Source: Candidatus Promineifilum breve
GTDB lineage: Bacteria; Chloroflexota; Anaerolineae; Promineifilales; Promineifilaceae
DNA length: 64,000 nt
Reading direction: 5' to 3'
NCBI RefSeq assembly: GCF_900066015.1
Contig: NZ_LN890655.1
Location: forward strand, 1,900,726 to 1,964,725
The translations under genes and the position numbers were made by a program. Below, in pieces: positions 43,942 to 53,172 of the stretch. The notes below the pieces were generated by a model. The model ran no database searches. It saw nothing but the letters and a program-made list of their open reading frames with translations, and had not been told where the DNA came from. How positions within the stretch are numbered: the first letter of the stretch is position 1; the number at the start of each line of letters is the position of its first letter.

Positions 43942-45918
43942 TCATGCCAACACCTCCTCCAGACCCGTCTGGAGCAACCGGTAGAAGCGCGACGCGGGGT
44001 CGGCAGCCAGGGCGGCGCGGGGGCCGTGCTCGATGACCCGGCCGTTTTCCAGAATGAGGATGTCGTCGGCGCGCAGCACCGTGCGCAGGCGGTGGGCGAT
44101 GATGATGCCCGTGCGCCCCTCCAGCAGGCGGTCGATGGCCCGCTCCAGCCGTTGTTCCGTGCCGGGGTCGAGGCGCGACGAGGCTTCATCGAGCACCACC
44201 AGCCGCGGGTCGCGCAGGAAGACGCGGGCCAGGGCCAGCAGTTGCCCCTCCCCGGCCGACAGCCCCTTGCCGCCGCCCTCCAGCACCGTATCCAGTCCGG
44301 CGGGCAGGCCGCGCAACCAGTCGTCCAGGCCGAGGGTCGCCAACGCGGCCAGGATGCGGCCGTCGTCGATGGCCGGCCGATCGGGGTCGTAGTTGTTGAA
44401 CAGGGTCAGGTTGTCGCGCACGGTGGCAGCGAAGAGTTGCACGTCCTGGGTCACCAGCCCGACGTGGCGGCGCAGTTCGCCCAGGGGGACGGTGCGGATG
44501 TCGGCGGAGACGACAGACGACGGACGACGGACGGCGGATGGGGCATTGCTATCCGTTGTCTGTGGGCCGTGGTCCGTCGTCTCGCCGGCTACCAGTCGAA
44601 TCGCGCCCGCGTCCACGTCATAGAGACGAAATAACAGCCGCGTCAGGGTCGTCTTGCCGCTGCCGGTGCGGCCGAGCACGCCCAGCACGCGGCCGGGGGC
44701 GAGGGTGAAGGTGACGTCGTGGAGAACGGTGGGGGTGGCGGGTCGCGGGTCGCGGGTGGCGGGTGGCGCGCCTAGTGGCGTGCCCTCTTCATTCGTAATT
44801 CCTAATTCGTAATTCGTAATTTGCCGGTCCTTATAAGCGAACGATACCCCATCGAAGGCCACGCCCGGCGCGCCCGGCGGCAGGACGGCCGCCGCGCCGG
44901 ACGCATCGACTACCTCCGGCCGCAAATCGAAAAACTCGCGGGTGCGGTTGACGCTCGCCAGGGCGCGCTGGATGCCGGCCAGTTCGCGGCGAATGGAATC
45001 GAGCGGCGACTCCAGCAAGCCGACGTAGAAGACCAGCAGGAAGACCGTGCCGATGGTCATCGTCCCGGCGCGATAGGCCAGGGCGGCGATGCCCATCGTG
45101 GCCGCCACCGCCACGGCGAAGAGCACCCAACTGGTGGAGCTGATCGCCGTGCCGAGCGTGTGGGTGCGGGTGCGCAGCGTGGCGTAGCTATTCAGCAGCG
45201 GGTAGAGGCGCTGCATGACGTAGCCCGCGCCGCCGTTGGGCAGCACGTCTTCGGTGCCGGTCACGTGCTCCTCCAGGAAGCCAAGCAGTTCGGCCGAAGC
45301 CTGGCTGATACGGATGTAGAGGCGCACCATGCGCTGCTGGATGACGCGAAAGAGGGTCAGCATCAGCAGCGCATAGACCAGGGCCACCAGGCCGACGCGC
45401 CACTCCTCCACGAACAGCAGCACGAGGATGCCGGCCACCAGCAGGCCGTTGCCGATGAGGCTGACGACGATCTCCGAAAAGTACTCGGCCAACTGGCCCA
45501 CGTCGCTATCGATGCGCTCGATGAGTTCACCGGGGGTGCGCAGCTTGTGGAAGCCCATGTCGAGACGCAGCACGTGGGCCGTCAGGTCGCCGCGCAGGGC
45601 GTTGGTCGTGGCCCAGCCCAGGTCTTCGGTCAGGTAGACGGTGATGAGATAGAGGATCTTCTGGGCCAGCACGGCGGCAAAGAACAGCCCGGCGATCAGG
45701 TAGAGACGGTTCGCTGAACCGTCTCCTCCGCCTGAACCGTCTATGGCCGCGCCCCCGCCGGACACGGTATCGACAAAGCGGCCGAGCAGTTGCGGCCCCA
45801 GGAGTTGCAGGCCAATGCCGGCCAGCAGCAGGACGACCAGCAGCGCCACGCGACCGCGATAGGGCCGCAGATAGTGGCGCAGCATGGCGATGGGTTGAGT
45901 TGGGATCGATTGATTCAT
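43942..45918 (-). CDS. ABC exporter subunit with canonical Walker B
   Basis: 658 residues, longer than the usual ~580-600. Six membrane helices precede the ATPase domain ([22 protein letters not shown] at the start, cited as [17 protein letters not shown]). The A-loop Tyr is in FAYKD, Walker A is GRTGSGKTT, the signature is altered (GLSAGEGQ instead of LSGGQ) and Walker [14 protein letters not shown] keeps the Glu. Two loops (residues ~366-396 and ~446-471) are made of heptamer repeats. With the partner it forms one working and one degenerate ATP site. First structural gene after the long leader. Confidence 0.94.
   Translation of the reverse strand: MNQSIPTQPIAMLRHYLRPYRGRVALLVVLLLAGIGLQLLGPQLLGRFVDTVSGGGAAIDGSGGGDGSANRLYLIAGLFFAAVLAQKILYLITVYLTEDLGWATTNALRGDLTAHVLRLDMGFHKLRTPGELIERIDSDVGQLAEYFSEIVVSLIGNGLLVAGILVLLFVEEWRVGLVALVYALLMLTLFRVIQQRMVRLYIRISQASAELLGFLEEHVTGTEDVLPNGGAGYVMQRLYPLLNSYATLRTRTHTLGTAISSTSWVLFAVAVAATMGIAALAYRAGTMTIGTVFLLVFYVGLLESPLDSIRRELAGIQRALASVNRTREFFDLRPEVVDASGAAAVLPPGAPGVAFDGVSFAYKDRQITNYELGITNEEGTPLGAPPATRDPRPATPTVLHDVTFTLAPGRVLGVLGRTGSGKTTLTRLLFRLYDVDAGAIRLVAGETTDHGPQTTDSNAPSAVRRPSSVVSADIRTVPLGELRRHVGLVTQDVQLFAATVRDNLTLFNNYDPDRPAIDDGRILAALATLGLDDWLRGLPAGLDTVLEGGGKGLSAGEGQLLALARVFLRDPRLVVLDEASSRLDPGTEQRLERAIDRLLEGRTGIIIAHRLRTVLRADDILILENGRVIEHGPRAALAADPASRFYRLLQTGLEEVLA
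44507..44582. repeat. GGACGAC-type heptamers inside the ABC exporter gene
   Basis: GACGACGGACGACGGACGG and its partial complement CCGTGGTCCGTCGTC flank a short spacer and encode residues ~446-471. Single arms of the same family lie upstream at 45951-45990. Confidence 0.85.
44733..44823. repeat. GGCGGGT and GAATTAC heptamers side by side inside the ABC exporter gene
   Basis: GGCGGGT-type units (44733-44770) and ATTCGTA/ATTCCTA units (44786-44823) both lie in the open frame and encode the loop [15 protein letters not shown] plus [13 protein letters not shown]. Confidence 0.85.
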
Positions 45919-46166
45919 AAACTGTATTGCGTTACTCAGACTGCATGGGTTGGACGACGGACGACAGACCGCGGGCGACGGACGGCGATCAGGCGGCCGT
46001 CATTAGTCAGCGGTCGTTCCCACCGGGGGCGGCTAACGTATGGGTCTGTGTTCGCGGGGAGCAGGTAAGGCGAAACCACAGGGCTGGTGTCCCTGCGGCC
46101 GGGCAGATGCGGGGCTATGAGCACGGCCGCGCCGGGGGGCGGGCCGGGTTGTCGAAAGGGCCGAAT
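45919..46166 (-). promoter_or_regulatory. Long untranslated leader between leader ORF and exporter genes
   Basis: Within the 518-bp gap 45919-46436, this part holds GGACGAC-type repeat arms (45951-45990), GC-rich palindromic stretches (GGCCCGCC/GGCGCGGCC around 46120-46150) and the start of the exporter. A 62-codon frame (46124-45936) has no ribosome site and is partly repeat; I do not call it a gene. Attenuation is inference. Confidence 0.4.
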
Positions 46167-46232
46167 CTACCAGGCGGCGGGATAGATAGCGCGCCGGGTG
46201 GGAGAAGGATATGTGGTGGTGGTTAGTTGCAT
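46167..46232 (-). CDS. 21-codon leader peptide upstream of the ABC exporter operon
   Basis: ATG 46232 follows a textbook AGGAGG (46246-46241) with 8-nt spacing, and the frame ends at TAG 46169-46167. The peptide begins MQLTTTTYPSPT and ends IYPAAW, with four Thr codons in a row and several Pro residues that can slow ribosomes. It lies just after a strong promoter and about 250 nt before the exporter start. Small peptides in this position control drug exporter or resistance genes in other bacteria by stalling-dependent attenuation. That role here is inference; the ORF and its ribosome site are directly visible. Confidence 0.6.
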   Translation of the reverse strand: MQLTTTTYPSPTRRAIYPAAW

Positions 46233-46277
46233 GTTAGGTTCCTCCTGTCGTCTCGTTCAAGTTGTCCAACGTGGGGC

Positions 46278-46307
46278 AGGATAGCATGAAAAATGGGGTG
46301 GTGTCAA
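46278..46307 (-). promoter_or_regulatory. Promoter of the leader-peptide/ABC exporter operon
   Basis: Perfect TTGACA (46307-46302), 18-bp spacer and TATCCT (46283-46278) on the minus strand. The expected transcription start near 46271 lies about 40 nt before the leader ATG. Confidence 0.6.
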
Positions 46308-46380
46308 GGCGAGGCCGGGTTGTCTCTAAAACTTCATGCGACTTTAGAGTTGATCAAACATGACTACCCTCATTTCACAT

Positions 46381-46409
46381 TTGGGTTTATCCTACCATCG
46401 TAGCATTAT
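46381..46409 (+). promoter_or_regulatory. Candidate promoter of the metallophosphoesterase gene
   Basis: TTGGGT (46381-46386), 17 bp, CATTAT (46404-46409), ending 27 nt before ATG 46437. Confidence 0.35.
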
Positions 46410-46436
46410 CGGACGGGCTAGGATAAGAAGATAGCC

Positions 46437-47735
46437 ATGAAATCCCGCAGCGTGGCGGCCGTTCTACTCATTGCCTTATTGGCCTGGCCTCTGGTCAACC
46501 AATGGGCCAAACAGGCCCGGACGACGCCGCTTGTGCCCCTGACCCCCGTCCCCCAGCCGGCCGACACCCTCTACCGCTTCGCCGTTATCGGCGACTACGG
46601 CGACAACTCGGCCGGTGAGGCGGCCGTGGCCGCCCTGGTGGCCGGCTGGAACCCCGATTTCGTCATCACCACCGGCGATAACAACTACCCCAACGGCGGG
46701 GCCGCGACTATCGACCGCAACATCGGCCAATTTTACAGCGCCTTCATCGGCAACTATCATGGGCAATACGGCCTAGGCAGCCCGACCAATCGCTTCTGGC
46801 CCAGCCTGGGCAACCATGACTGGCATTCCATCGGCTGCGGCGCGGCCGGCTGCAACGGCCCCTATTTCGATTACTTCACCCTGCCCGGCAACGAACGCTA
46901 CTATCAGGTCGATTACGGGCCGCTGCGCCTCTACGCGCTGGACAGCGCCGGCACCGAACCCGACGGCGAGACCTTCGACTCGGTGCAGGGCAACTGGCTG
47001 CAAGGCGCGTTGGCCGCTTCCGATGCCTGCTACGACGTGGTCTACTTCCATCACCCGCCCTACTCCTCCGGCAAGCACGGTTCCAATGAAAAGATGCGCT
47101 GGCCCTTCGCCGCGTGGGGGGCCGACGTGGTGCTGTCGGGCCACGAGCACAGCTACGAACGGCTCGACGTGGCCGGAATGCCCTATTTCGTCAACGGCAT
47201 CGGCGGCAAGAGCAAGTACCCCTTCAGCCACATCGGCGACCTGCCGGAAGGGGTCACCTCGGTGGTACGCTACAATGAGAATTACGGGGCCATGCTGGTC
47301 ACCCTGAGCCAGACGGGTATCGTCGCCCAGTTATTCGATGCCGACGGCAACCTGATCGATCAATACACCCAGGCCAAGGATTGCGGCGGCGCAACCACGC
47401 CGACGGCGACGCCGACCCCCACGCCCTCGCCAACGCCGACCGCGACGCCCACCATCACCAGCACATCGACGCCCACCGCGACCGGCACGCCAACCGCGTC
47501 ACCGACCACCACATCGACGCCAACCGCGTCGCCGACGCCGACCATCACCACCACGCCAACCGCCACACCGACCGGCACGCTAACCATCACCGCCACGCCG
47601 ACGATGACGGCCACAACCACGCCGACGCCGACCATGCCACCGGTATCGACCGCCACGGCCACGGCGACGGGCACAGTCGAGCCGACCCCGGCGTTCCGTT
47701 GGTCCCTGTTCTTGCCGGGGGTTGTCAGCGATTAG
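46437..47735 (+). CDS. Secreted metallophosphoesterase with Thr/Pro-rich linker and C-terminal FLP motif
   Basis: 432 residues. A signal/anchor segment (VAAVLLIALLAWPLV) precedes a calcineurin-like domain resembling purple acid phosphatases: FAVIGDYGDNS, ITTGDNNYPNG, SLGNHDWHS, VVYFHHPPYSSG and LSGHEHSYERL hold the metal and catalytic residues. From ~325 a ~95-residue run of TPTATPT-type repeats forms a stiff, probably glycosylated stalk. The protein ends FRWSLFLPGVVSD, a short hydrophobic motif that may anchor or sort it at the surface. Substrate unknown; a phosphate-scavenging role is plausible. Confidence 0.9.
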   Translation: MKSRSVAAVLLIALLAWPLVNQWAKQARTTPLVPLTPVPQPADTLYRFAVIGDYGDNSAGEAAVAALVAGWNPDFVITTGDNNYPNGGAATIDRNIGQFYSAFIGNYHGQYGLGSPTNRFWPSLGNHDWHSIGCGAAGCNGPYFDYFTLPGNERYYQVDYGPLRLYALDSAGTEPDGETFDSVQGNWLQGALAASDACYDVVYFHHPPYSSGKHGSNEKMRWPFAAWGADVVLSGHEHSYERLDVAGMPYFVNGIGGKSKYPFSHIGDLPEGVTSVVRYNENYGAMLVTLSQTGIVAQLFDADGNLIDQYTQAKDCGGATTPTATPTPTPSPTPTATPTITSTSTPTATGTPTASPTTTSTPTASPTPTITTTPTATPTGTLTITATPTMTATTTPTPTMPPVSTATATATGTVEPTPAFRWSLFLPGVVSD

Positions 47736-47756
47736 GCCAATGGTATCGGGGGTATA

Positions 47757-47784
47757 TTGCCGCAAGCTCCACTTCTGCTAAAAT
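47757..47784 (+). promoter_or_regulatory. Promoter of rex
   Basis: TTGCCG (47757-47762), a 16-bp spacer and TAAAAT (47779-47784) lie 38 nt before the GTG start. Confidence 0.6.
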
Positions 47785-47786
47785 GA

Positions 47787-47804
47787 TCGTGAAACTTTGC
47801 ACGA
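47787..47804 (+). promoter_or_regulatory. Rex operator-like palindrome (autoregulation)
   Basis: TCGTGAAACTTTGCACGA resembles the Rex consensus TTGTGAANNNNTTCACAA. It lies just after the -10 box, over the expected transcription start, where binding would block rex itself. Confidence 0.65.
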
Positions 47805-47822
47805 TTAGCAGGGACTCAGATT

Positions 47823-48455
47823 GTGGACCATACCATCCCGGAAATTGTCATCGGCCGCCTACCGCTCTATTTGCGCGAACTCAGCCGCATGGCCGGCGAG
47901 TCGGGCAAGATCAAGACCTCTTCGCATGAATTGGCCCAGCGCCTCGGCATCAGCCCCGCGCAAATCCGCAAAGACCTGTCCCACTTCGGCGAATTCGGCA
48001 AGCAGGGCACCGGCTACCATATCTCCTACCTCATCGAACGGCTGACGGATATTTTGCATCTGAACGATGAGTGGCCGGTGGCGCTGGTGGGGGCGGGCTT
48101 TCTGGGCCAGGCGTTAGCCAGCTATCGCGGCTTCCAGCGCCGGGGGTTCGCCATCACCTGTGTGTTCGACAGCGACCCAGCCAAAGTCGGGGTGAAGGCC
48201 GGTGGGCTGGTGGTGCAGGACGCGGCCACGATGGCAACCCGGCTGCGCGAGGCGGGCATTCGCATCGCTATCCTGGCCGTGCCCGCCGACGCGGCCCAGG
48301 CCACGGCCGACGCGCTGGTGGCCGCCGGCGTGGGGGCCATCCTCAGCTACGCGCCCGTCTCGCTGACCGTGCCGCCCGGCGTGTCCGTCAGCTATAGCGA
48401 CCCCGTGGTGCAGTTGCAGCAGATGACGTATCACCTCAGTATTGAGAACGAGTAA
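47823..48455 (+). CDS. rex: Redox-sensing transcriptional repressor Rex
   Basis: 210 residues from GTG 47823. Rex measures the NADH/NAD ratio and releases fermentative and respiratory genes when NADH rises. The winged helix opens with IPEIVIGRLPLYLREL and contains SSHELAQRLGISPAQIRKDLSHFGEFG, cited in part as AQIRKDLSHFGEFGKQGTGY, which is highly conserved. The Rossmann domain shows VALVGAGFLGQALASY and a late YAPVSLTVPPGV. The C-terminal domain-swap helix (VVQLQQMTYHLSIENE) is present. Operator-like palindromes stand before its own start and possibly before the M42/ATP synthase operon. Confidence 0.96.
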   Translation: MDHTIPEIVIGRLPLYLRELSRMAGESGKIKTSSHELAQRLGISPAQIRKDLSHFGEFGKQGTGYHISYLIERLTDILHLNDEWPVALVGAGFLGQALASYRGFQRRGFAITCVFDSDPAKVGVKAGGLVVQDAATMATRLREAGIRIAILAVPADAAQATADALVAAGVGAILSYAPVSLTVPPGVSVSYSDPVVQLQQMTYHLSIENE

Positions 48456-48585
48456 TTCTGCACAATTTTTATTCCCTTCCGCCCATTATTATTGATACTA
48501 GCCGTTAAGGCTCGGCAAGCACGGTCGATGCCCTTTTGCCTTGGTAACCAATGACCTGTAAACTAACTATCTAAGGTAGCAACGG

Positions 48586-48978
48586 ATGGCAGGCAAAGGA
48601 ACAGCAGTCAAGAATGGCAATGAATTGAAGCGGGTTGTCGTCGAGACCGGTGAATCTCTTGGTCTGGTGGCGTCAACCGAAGTTAAAGTGGGTCGTCGCA
48701 TTTGGGGTGCGGTTAGAAATATCGATGTTGTGTTGACCGATCCTTTGACCCGACAGCGAATCGGGCTGGAATGCAAGTATCAGGGCAGTACGGGGTCAGC
48801 AGAAGAGAAGGTACAGGCGACATTAGAGGATATCCGCGCTTGGCCGATCCGAGGATTAGTTGTGATTGCCGGCCCTGGATTCTCACAAAATATGCGCGGT
48901 TATCTGATTTCAACAGGCAGTGTGATTGATATCCAGGACTTATCAGACTGGTTAAGACTCTATTTTGGGCTTCCATGA
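48586..48978 (+). CDS. Small PD-(D/E)XK nuclease, putative restriction endonuclease
   Basis: 130 residues. The active site can be read as D47 in AVRNIDVVLTD and E62-C-K64 in GLECKYQGS, the spacing of PD-(D/E)XK enzymes; E13 in GNELKR may add a metal ligand. It lies directly before and overlaps a D12-class DNA adenine methyltransferase by 4 bp, so it is most likely the cutting partner of a type II restriction-modification pair. It is much shorter than DpnII-type enzymes (~290), so it may need dimerisation or be a relative with another role. Confidence 0.72.
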   Translation: MAGKGTAVKNGNELKRVVVETGESLGLVASTEVKVGRRIWGAVRNIDVVLTDPLTRQRIGLECKYQGSTGSAEEKVQATLEDIRAWPIRGLVVIAGPGFSQNMRGYLISTGSVIDIQDLSDWLRLYFGLP

Positions 48979-49817
48979 CCCACACCGTGTCAACTTCCTC
49001 ACCTGTTCGCGCCCGGCCAGTACTTAAATGGGCAGGTGGCAAAGGACAGTTACTTCCCGACCTGCTGAAGCGTTTACCCGACTCATTTGAAGCATATCAC
49101 GAACCCTTCGTTGGCGGCGGAGCGCTATTCTTTGAGCTTGCTACACAAGGGCAAATCACCACGACGTTTTTATCTGACATAAACGACTCACTCATCGACG
49201 TTTACCTGGCCTTGCGCGATTGTGTAGAAGACGTTATCGTGCAATTACGGCAACACAAACACGACCACGATTACTATTACCAAGTTCGCGCCGTGCGGCC
49301 CGAGACGTTGACATTGCCGGAGCGGGCAGCCCGCATCATTTTCCTAAACAAGACCTGCTACAACGGCCTCTATCGCGAGAACCGGCGGGGGGAGTTCAAT
49401 GTGCCCTTCGGCCGCTACAAGAATCCGACCATCTGCGACGAGGCCAACCTGCGCGCGGCGGCGCGGGTGCTGCAAGGGGTGGACATTACCCGCCGTCCAT
49501 TCGCAACCACGCTAGACTATGCGAAGGCGGGCGATTTCGTCTACTTCGATCCCCCCTACCATCCCCTCTCGGCCACGGCCAACTTCACCGCCTACGACCG
49601 CGCCGGCTTCGGCCCCGACGACCAGCGCCGGCTGCGCGACGTGTTCGCCGCGCTGGCCGAGCGCGGCGTGATGGCGATGCTGTCCAACTCCGACACGCCG
49701 TTCATCCGCGAGCTATATGCGGGGTTCACAATCGATCAGGTGTTCGTGGCGCGGGCGGTCAACTCGAAGGCCAATGGGCGTGGCAAAGTGGCCGAAGTGA
49801 TTGTGCGGAATTATTAA
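48975..49817 (+). CDS. D12-class (Dam-like) DNA N6-adenine methyltransferase
   Basis: 280 residues. Motif X/I: VLKWAGGKGQLLPDLLKRLP with the EPFVGGGALFFE SAM loop, then LSDINDSLIDVY, and catalytic DPPY (192-195) in FVYFDPPYHPLS. FLNKTCYNGLYRENRRGEFNVPFGRYKNP, seen here as NKTCYNGLYRENRRG, is the target-recognition segment typical of Dam/DpnM enzymes that modify GATC. It overlaps the nuclease gene by 4 bp. GC content rises sharply inside the gene (from ~49.3 kb), unlike the AT-richer nuclease gene. Confidence 0.93.
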   Translation: MTHTVSTSSPVRARPVLKWAGGKGQLLPDLLKRLPDSFEAYHEPFVGGGALFFELATQGQITTTFLSDINDSLIDVYLALRDCVEDVIVQLRQHKHDHDYYYQVRAVRPETLTLPERAARIIFLNKTCYNGLYRENRRGEFNVPFGRYKNPTICDEANLRAAARVLQGVDITRRPFATTLDYAKAGDFVYFDPPYHPLSATANFTAYDRAGFGPDDQRRLRDVFAALAERGVMAMLSNSDTPFIRELYAGFTIDQVFVARAVNSKANGRGKVAEVIVRNY

Positions 49818-49828
49818 GAGGGGAGAAT

Positions 49829-49950
49829 CCACAGATTACACAGATTTCACAGATTAGTGGATAGTGGTCAGTGGTCAGTGGTCAGTGGTCAGTGGTCAGC
49901 CTTGATACTGATCACTATTCTTAAATCTGTGAAATCTGTGGTTTTCCCCT
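49829..49950. repeat. Nested repeat between convergent genes: CACAGATTT arms around CAGTGGT heptamers
   Basis: AGGGGA plus CACAGATTN units (49829-49857) pair with AAATCTGTG units plus TCCCCTCT (49920-49950). Between them is a run of GTCAGTG heptamers with a partial complement. It fills the dam-mreB gap and likely acts as a two-way terminator. Confidence 0.88.
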
Positions 49951-49951
49951 C

Positions 49952-50968
49952 TTACATATCGGGGATACTGCGCTGGAGGACGGGCAACTCAGCCAGCGCC
50001 TTACCCGCGCCCAGGGCGGTACAGGCGATGGGGTTATCGGCCACGTAGGCGGGGACGCCCGTTTCCTTGGTCAGTAGCGTATCCAGCTCGCGCAGCAGCG
50101 CGCCGCCGCCGGTCAGGGCCATGCCGCGGTCGATGATGTCGGACGACAGTTCGGGCGGCGTCTTGGCCAGCACGGCGCGGGTGACGTTGATGATGGCTTG
50201 CAACTGCTCGGTGATGGCCTCGGTCACTTCGCTGGAGGTCATGGTGATAGTGCGTGGCAGGCCGGCCACCTGGTCGCGCCCCTGCACCTGCATCTCCAGC
50301 CGCTCGTCCAGTTCCACCGCCGCGCCGATCTTGATCTTGATCGCCTCGGCCGTCGGCTCGCCAATCGCCAGATTAAACTTCTTGCGGACGTAGCTGATGA
50401 TGGCTTCGTCCAGATGGACGCCGCCGACGCGCACCGACTCGGCGCAGACGATGCCGTTCATGGCGACGACGGCCGCCTCGGTGGAGCCGCCGCCCAGATC
50501 GACGACCAGATTGCCGGTGGGCGTGCCCACGGGCAGCCCGGCGCCGATGGCCGCGGCCAATGGTTCGGGGATAAGGTTGACCTCGCGCGCGCCGGCGGCC
50601 AGGGCGGCCTCGCGCACGGCGCGGCGCTCGACGCTGGTGACGCCATAGGGCACGCTGATCATCACCGACGGCTTACGCATGGGGAAGCGGCCGGCGACCT
50701 TGGTGATGAAGTATTCCAGCATCCCCTGAGTGACAAAGTAGTCGGCGATGACGCCGTCGCGCAGGGGGCGCATGACTTCGATCTCGCCCGGCGTGCGGCC
50801 GTACATTTCCTTGGCCGCCCGGCCGACCTCAACGATGATCGTCCGGTTGCCGTCCTCGCGAATGGCGACGACCGACGGCTCTTGCAGGATGACCCCGCGC
50901 CCCTGCACGTGGACGAGGACGTTGACCGTCCCCAGGTCGATGGCAATTTGTGGTGTGAATAGAGACAC
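49952..50968 (-). CDS. mreB: Rod-shape protein MreB/Mbl
   Basis: 338 residues from GTG 50968, with AAGGA upstream. MreB is the bacterial actin that guides side-wall peptidoglycan synthesis. The actin-fold nucleotide motifs are present: phosphate 1 [13 protein letters not shown], connect 1 and phosphate 2 [16 protein letters not shown], and adenosine [26 protein letters not shown] and the conserved [15 protein letters not shown] complete it. It lies 165 bp after atpC on the same strand, separated by a GGCGGGT repeat and an AACGCAAAGG arm. Confidence 0.95.
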   Translation of the reverse strand: MSLFTPQIAIDLGTVNVLVHVQGRGVILQEPSVVAIREDGNRTIIVEVGRAAKEMYGRTPGEIEVMRPLRDGVIADYFVTQGMLEYFITKVAGRFPMRKPSVMISVPYGVTSVERRAVREAALAAGAREVNLIPEPLAAAIGAGLPVGTPTGNLVVDLGGGSTEAAVVAMNGIVCAESVRVGGVHLDEAIISYVRKKFNLAIGEPTAEAIKIKIGAAVELDERLEMQVQGRDQVAGLPRTITMTSSEVTEAITEQLQAIINVTRAVLAKTPPELSSDIIDRGMALTGGGALLRELDTLLTKETGVPAYVADNPIACTALGAGKALAELPVLQRSIPDM

Positions 50969-51054
50969 TGGCTGTTATTTCCTTGGGGGGAATTTAACGC
51001 AAAGGCCCAAAGACGCAAGGATTCTTATGTAGGGGGAAGAAATCAACACAAAAG

Positions 51055-51136
51055 GTGGCGGGTAGCGGGTGGCGGGTGGCGATAATGAATCGCCACTCGC
51101 TACGCGCTACCCGCCACCTGCTACCCGCCACCCGCT
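51055..51136. repeat. GGCGGGT-type heptamer inverted repeat between atpC and mreB
   Basis: GGCGGGT/AGCGGGT units (51055-51083) face complementary ACCCGCC/ACCCGCT units (51091-51136). The last CTAG of the repeat supplies the atpC stop codon. Confidence 0.9.
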
Positions 51137-51593
51137 AGTTATTCTCGCGGCGCTCGCTCATCGGCGGGCCGCCCATGGCCGTGGCGCGGCGGCGGCGGCG
51201 GCCGACTTCGACGCGCGCCTGGGCTTTCAGCAGCGAGGCGCGCACGGCGGCGATGCGGTCGGGGTCGTCCTTCACGCCGGTGCGCATGATCTCTTCGGCC
51301 ATCACGCGGGCGCGCTCGGCCCGTTCCAGGTCGATCTCGTCGGCCTGCTCGGCCGAGTCGGCCAGGATGGTCACGTGATCGGGCTGAATCTCCACGAAGC
51401 CGCCACCGATAGCGAAGTAATCCTCGTGGCCGGCGGTACGCACCATGACCTCGCCGAAGTCGAGCGTCGACAGCAGCGGGCTGTGGTTGGGCAGGATGCC
51501 CATGCGCCCCTCGGTGCCGGGCAGGTTGACGGCGTCCACCTGGCCGCTGAAGACGATGCGTTCCTGGGTGATGATGTCACATTGGATCGGCAT
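51135..51593 (-). CDS. atpC: ATP synthase F1 subunit epsilon
   Basis: 152 residues from ATG 51593, with TGGAGGTG at good spacing. The N-terminal beta sandwich (CDIITQERIVFSGQVDAVNLPGTEG, cited as ITQERIVFSGQVDAVNLPG) and GILPNHSPLLSTLDFG are typical; the C-terminal helical hairpin (ERAERARVMAEE) follows. The last ~20 residues (GRRRRRATAMGGPPMSERRENN) are basic and not family-like. Its stop codon lies in the adjacent repeat. Epsilon couples rotation to catalysis and inhibits ATP hydrolysis. Confidence 0.95.
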   Translation of the reverse strand: MPIQCDIITQERIVFSGQVDAVNLPGTEGRMGILPNHSPLLSTLDFGEVMVRTAGHEDYFAIGGGFVEIQPDHVTILADSAEQADEIDLERAERARVMAEEIMRTGVKDDPDRIAAVRASLLKAQARVEVGRRRRRATAMGGPPMSERRENN

Positions 51594-51610
51594 TCTTGCA
51601 CCTCCAGAAT

Positions 51611-51692
51611 AACGAATTAGGAATTAGGAATTAGGAATTAGGAATGAAGAACGCTCTCCATTCGTAATTCGTAATTCCTAATTCGTAATTCT
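51611..51692. repeat. TAGGAAT-type heptamer inverted repeat between atpD and atpC
   Basis: Five AATTAGG units (51611-51645) pair with CGTAATT/CCTAATT units (51660-51692); the right edge touches the atpD stop codon. Confidence 0.92.
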
Positions 51693-53171
<1,479 letters not shown>

Positions 53172-53172
53172 T

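Noticed and set aside
42680-44823. Frameshifts or pseudogenes in the ABC exporter genes because of odd repeat stretches.
   Set aside because: Frames stay open through the repeats and all ATPase motifs follow in order on both sides.
45936-46124. A 62-codon frame between leader peptide and exporter.
   Set aside because: GTG start without a ribosome site, and its second half is a GGACGAC repeat; kept as untranslated leader.
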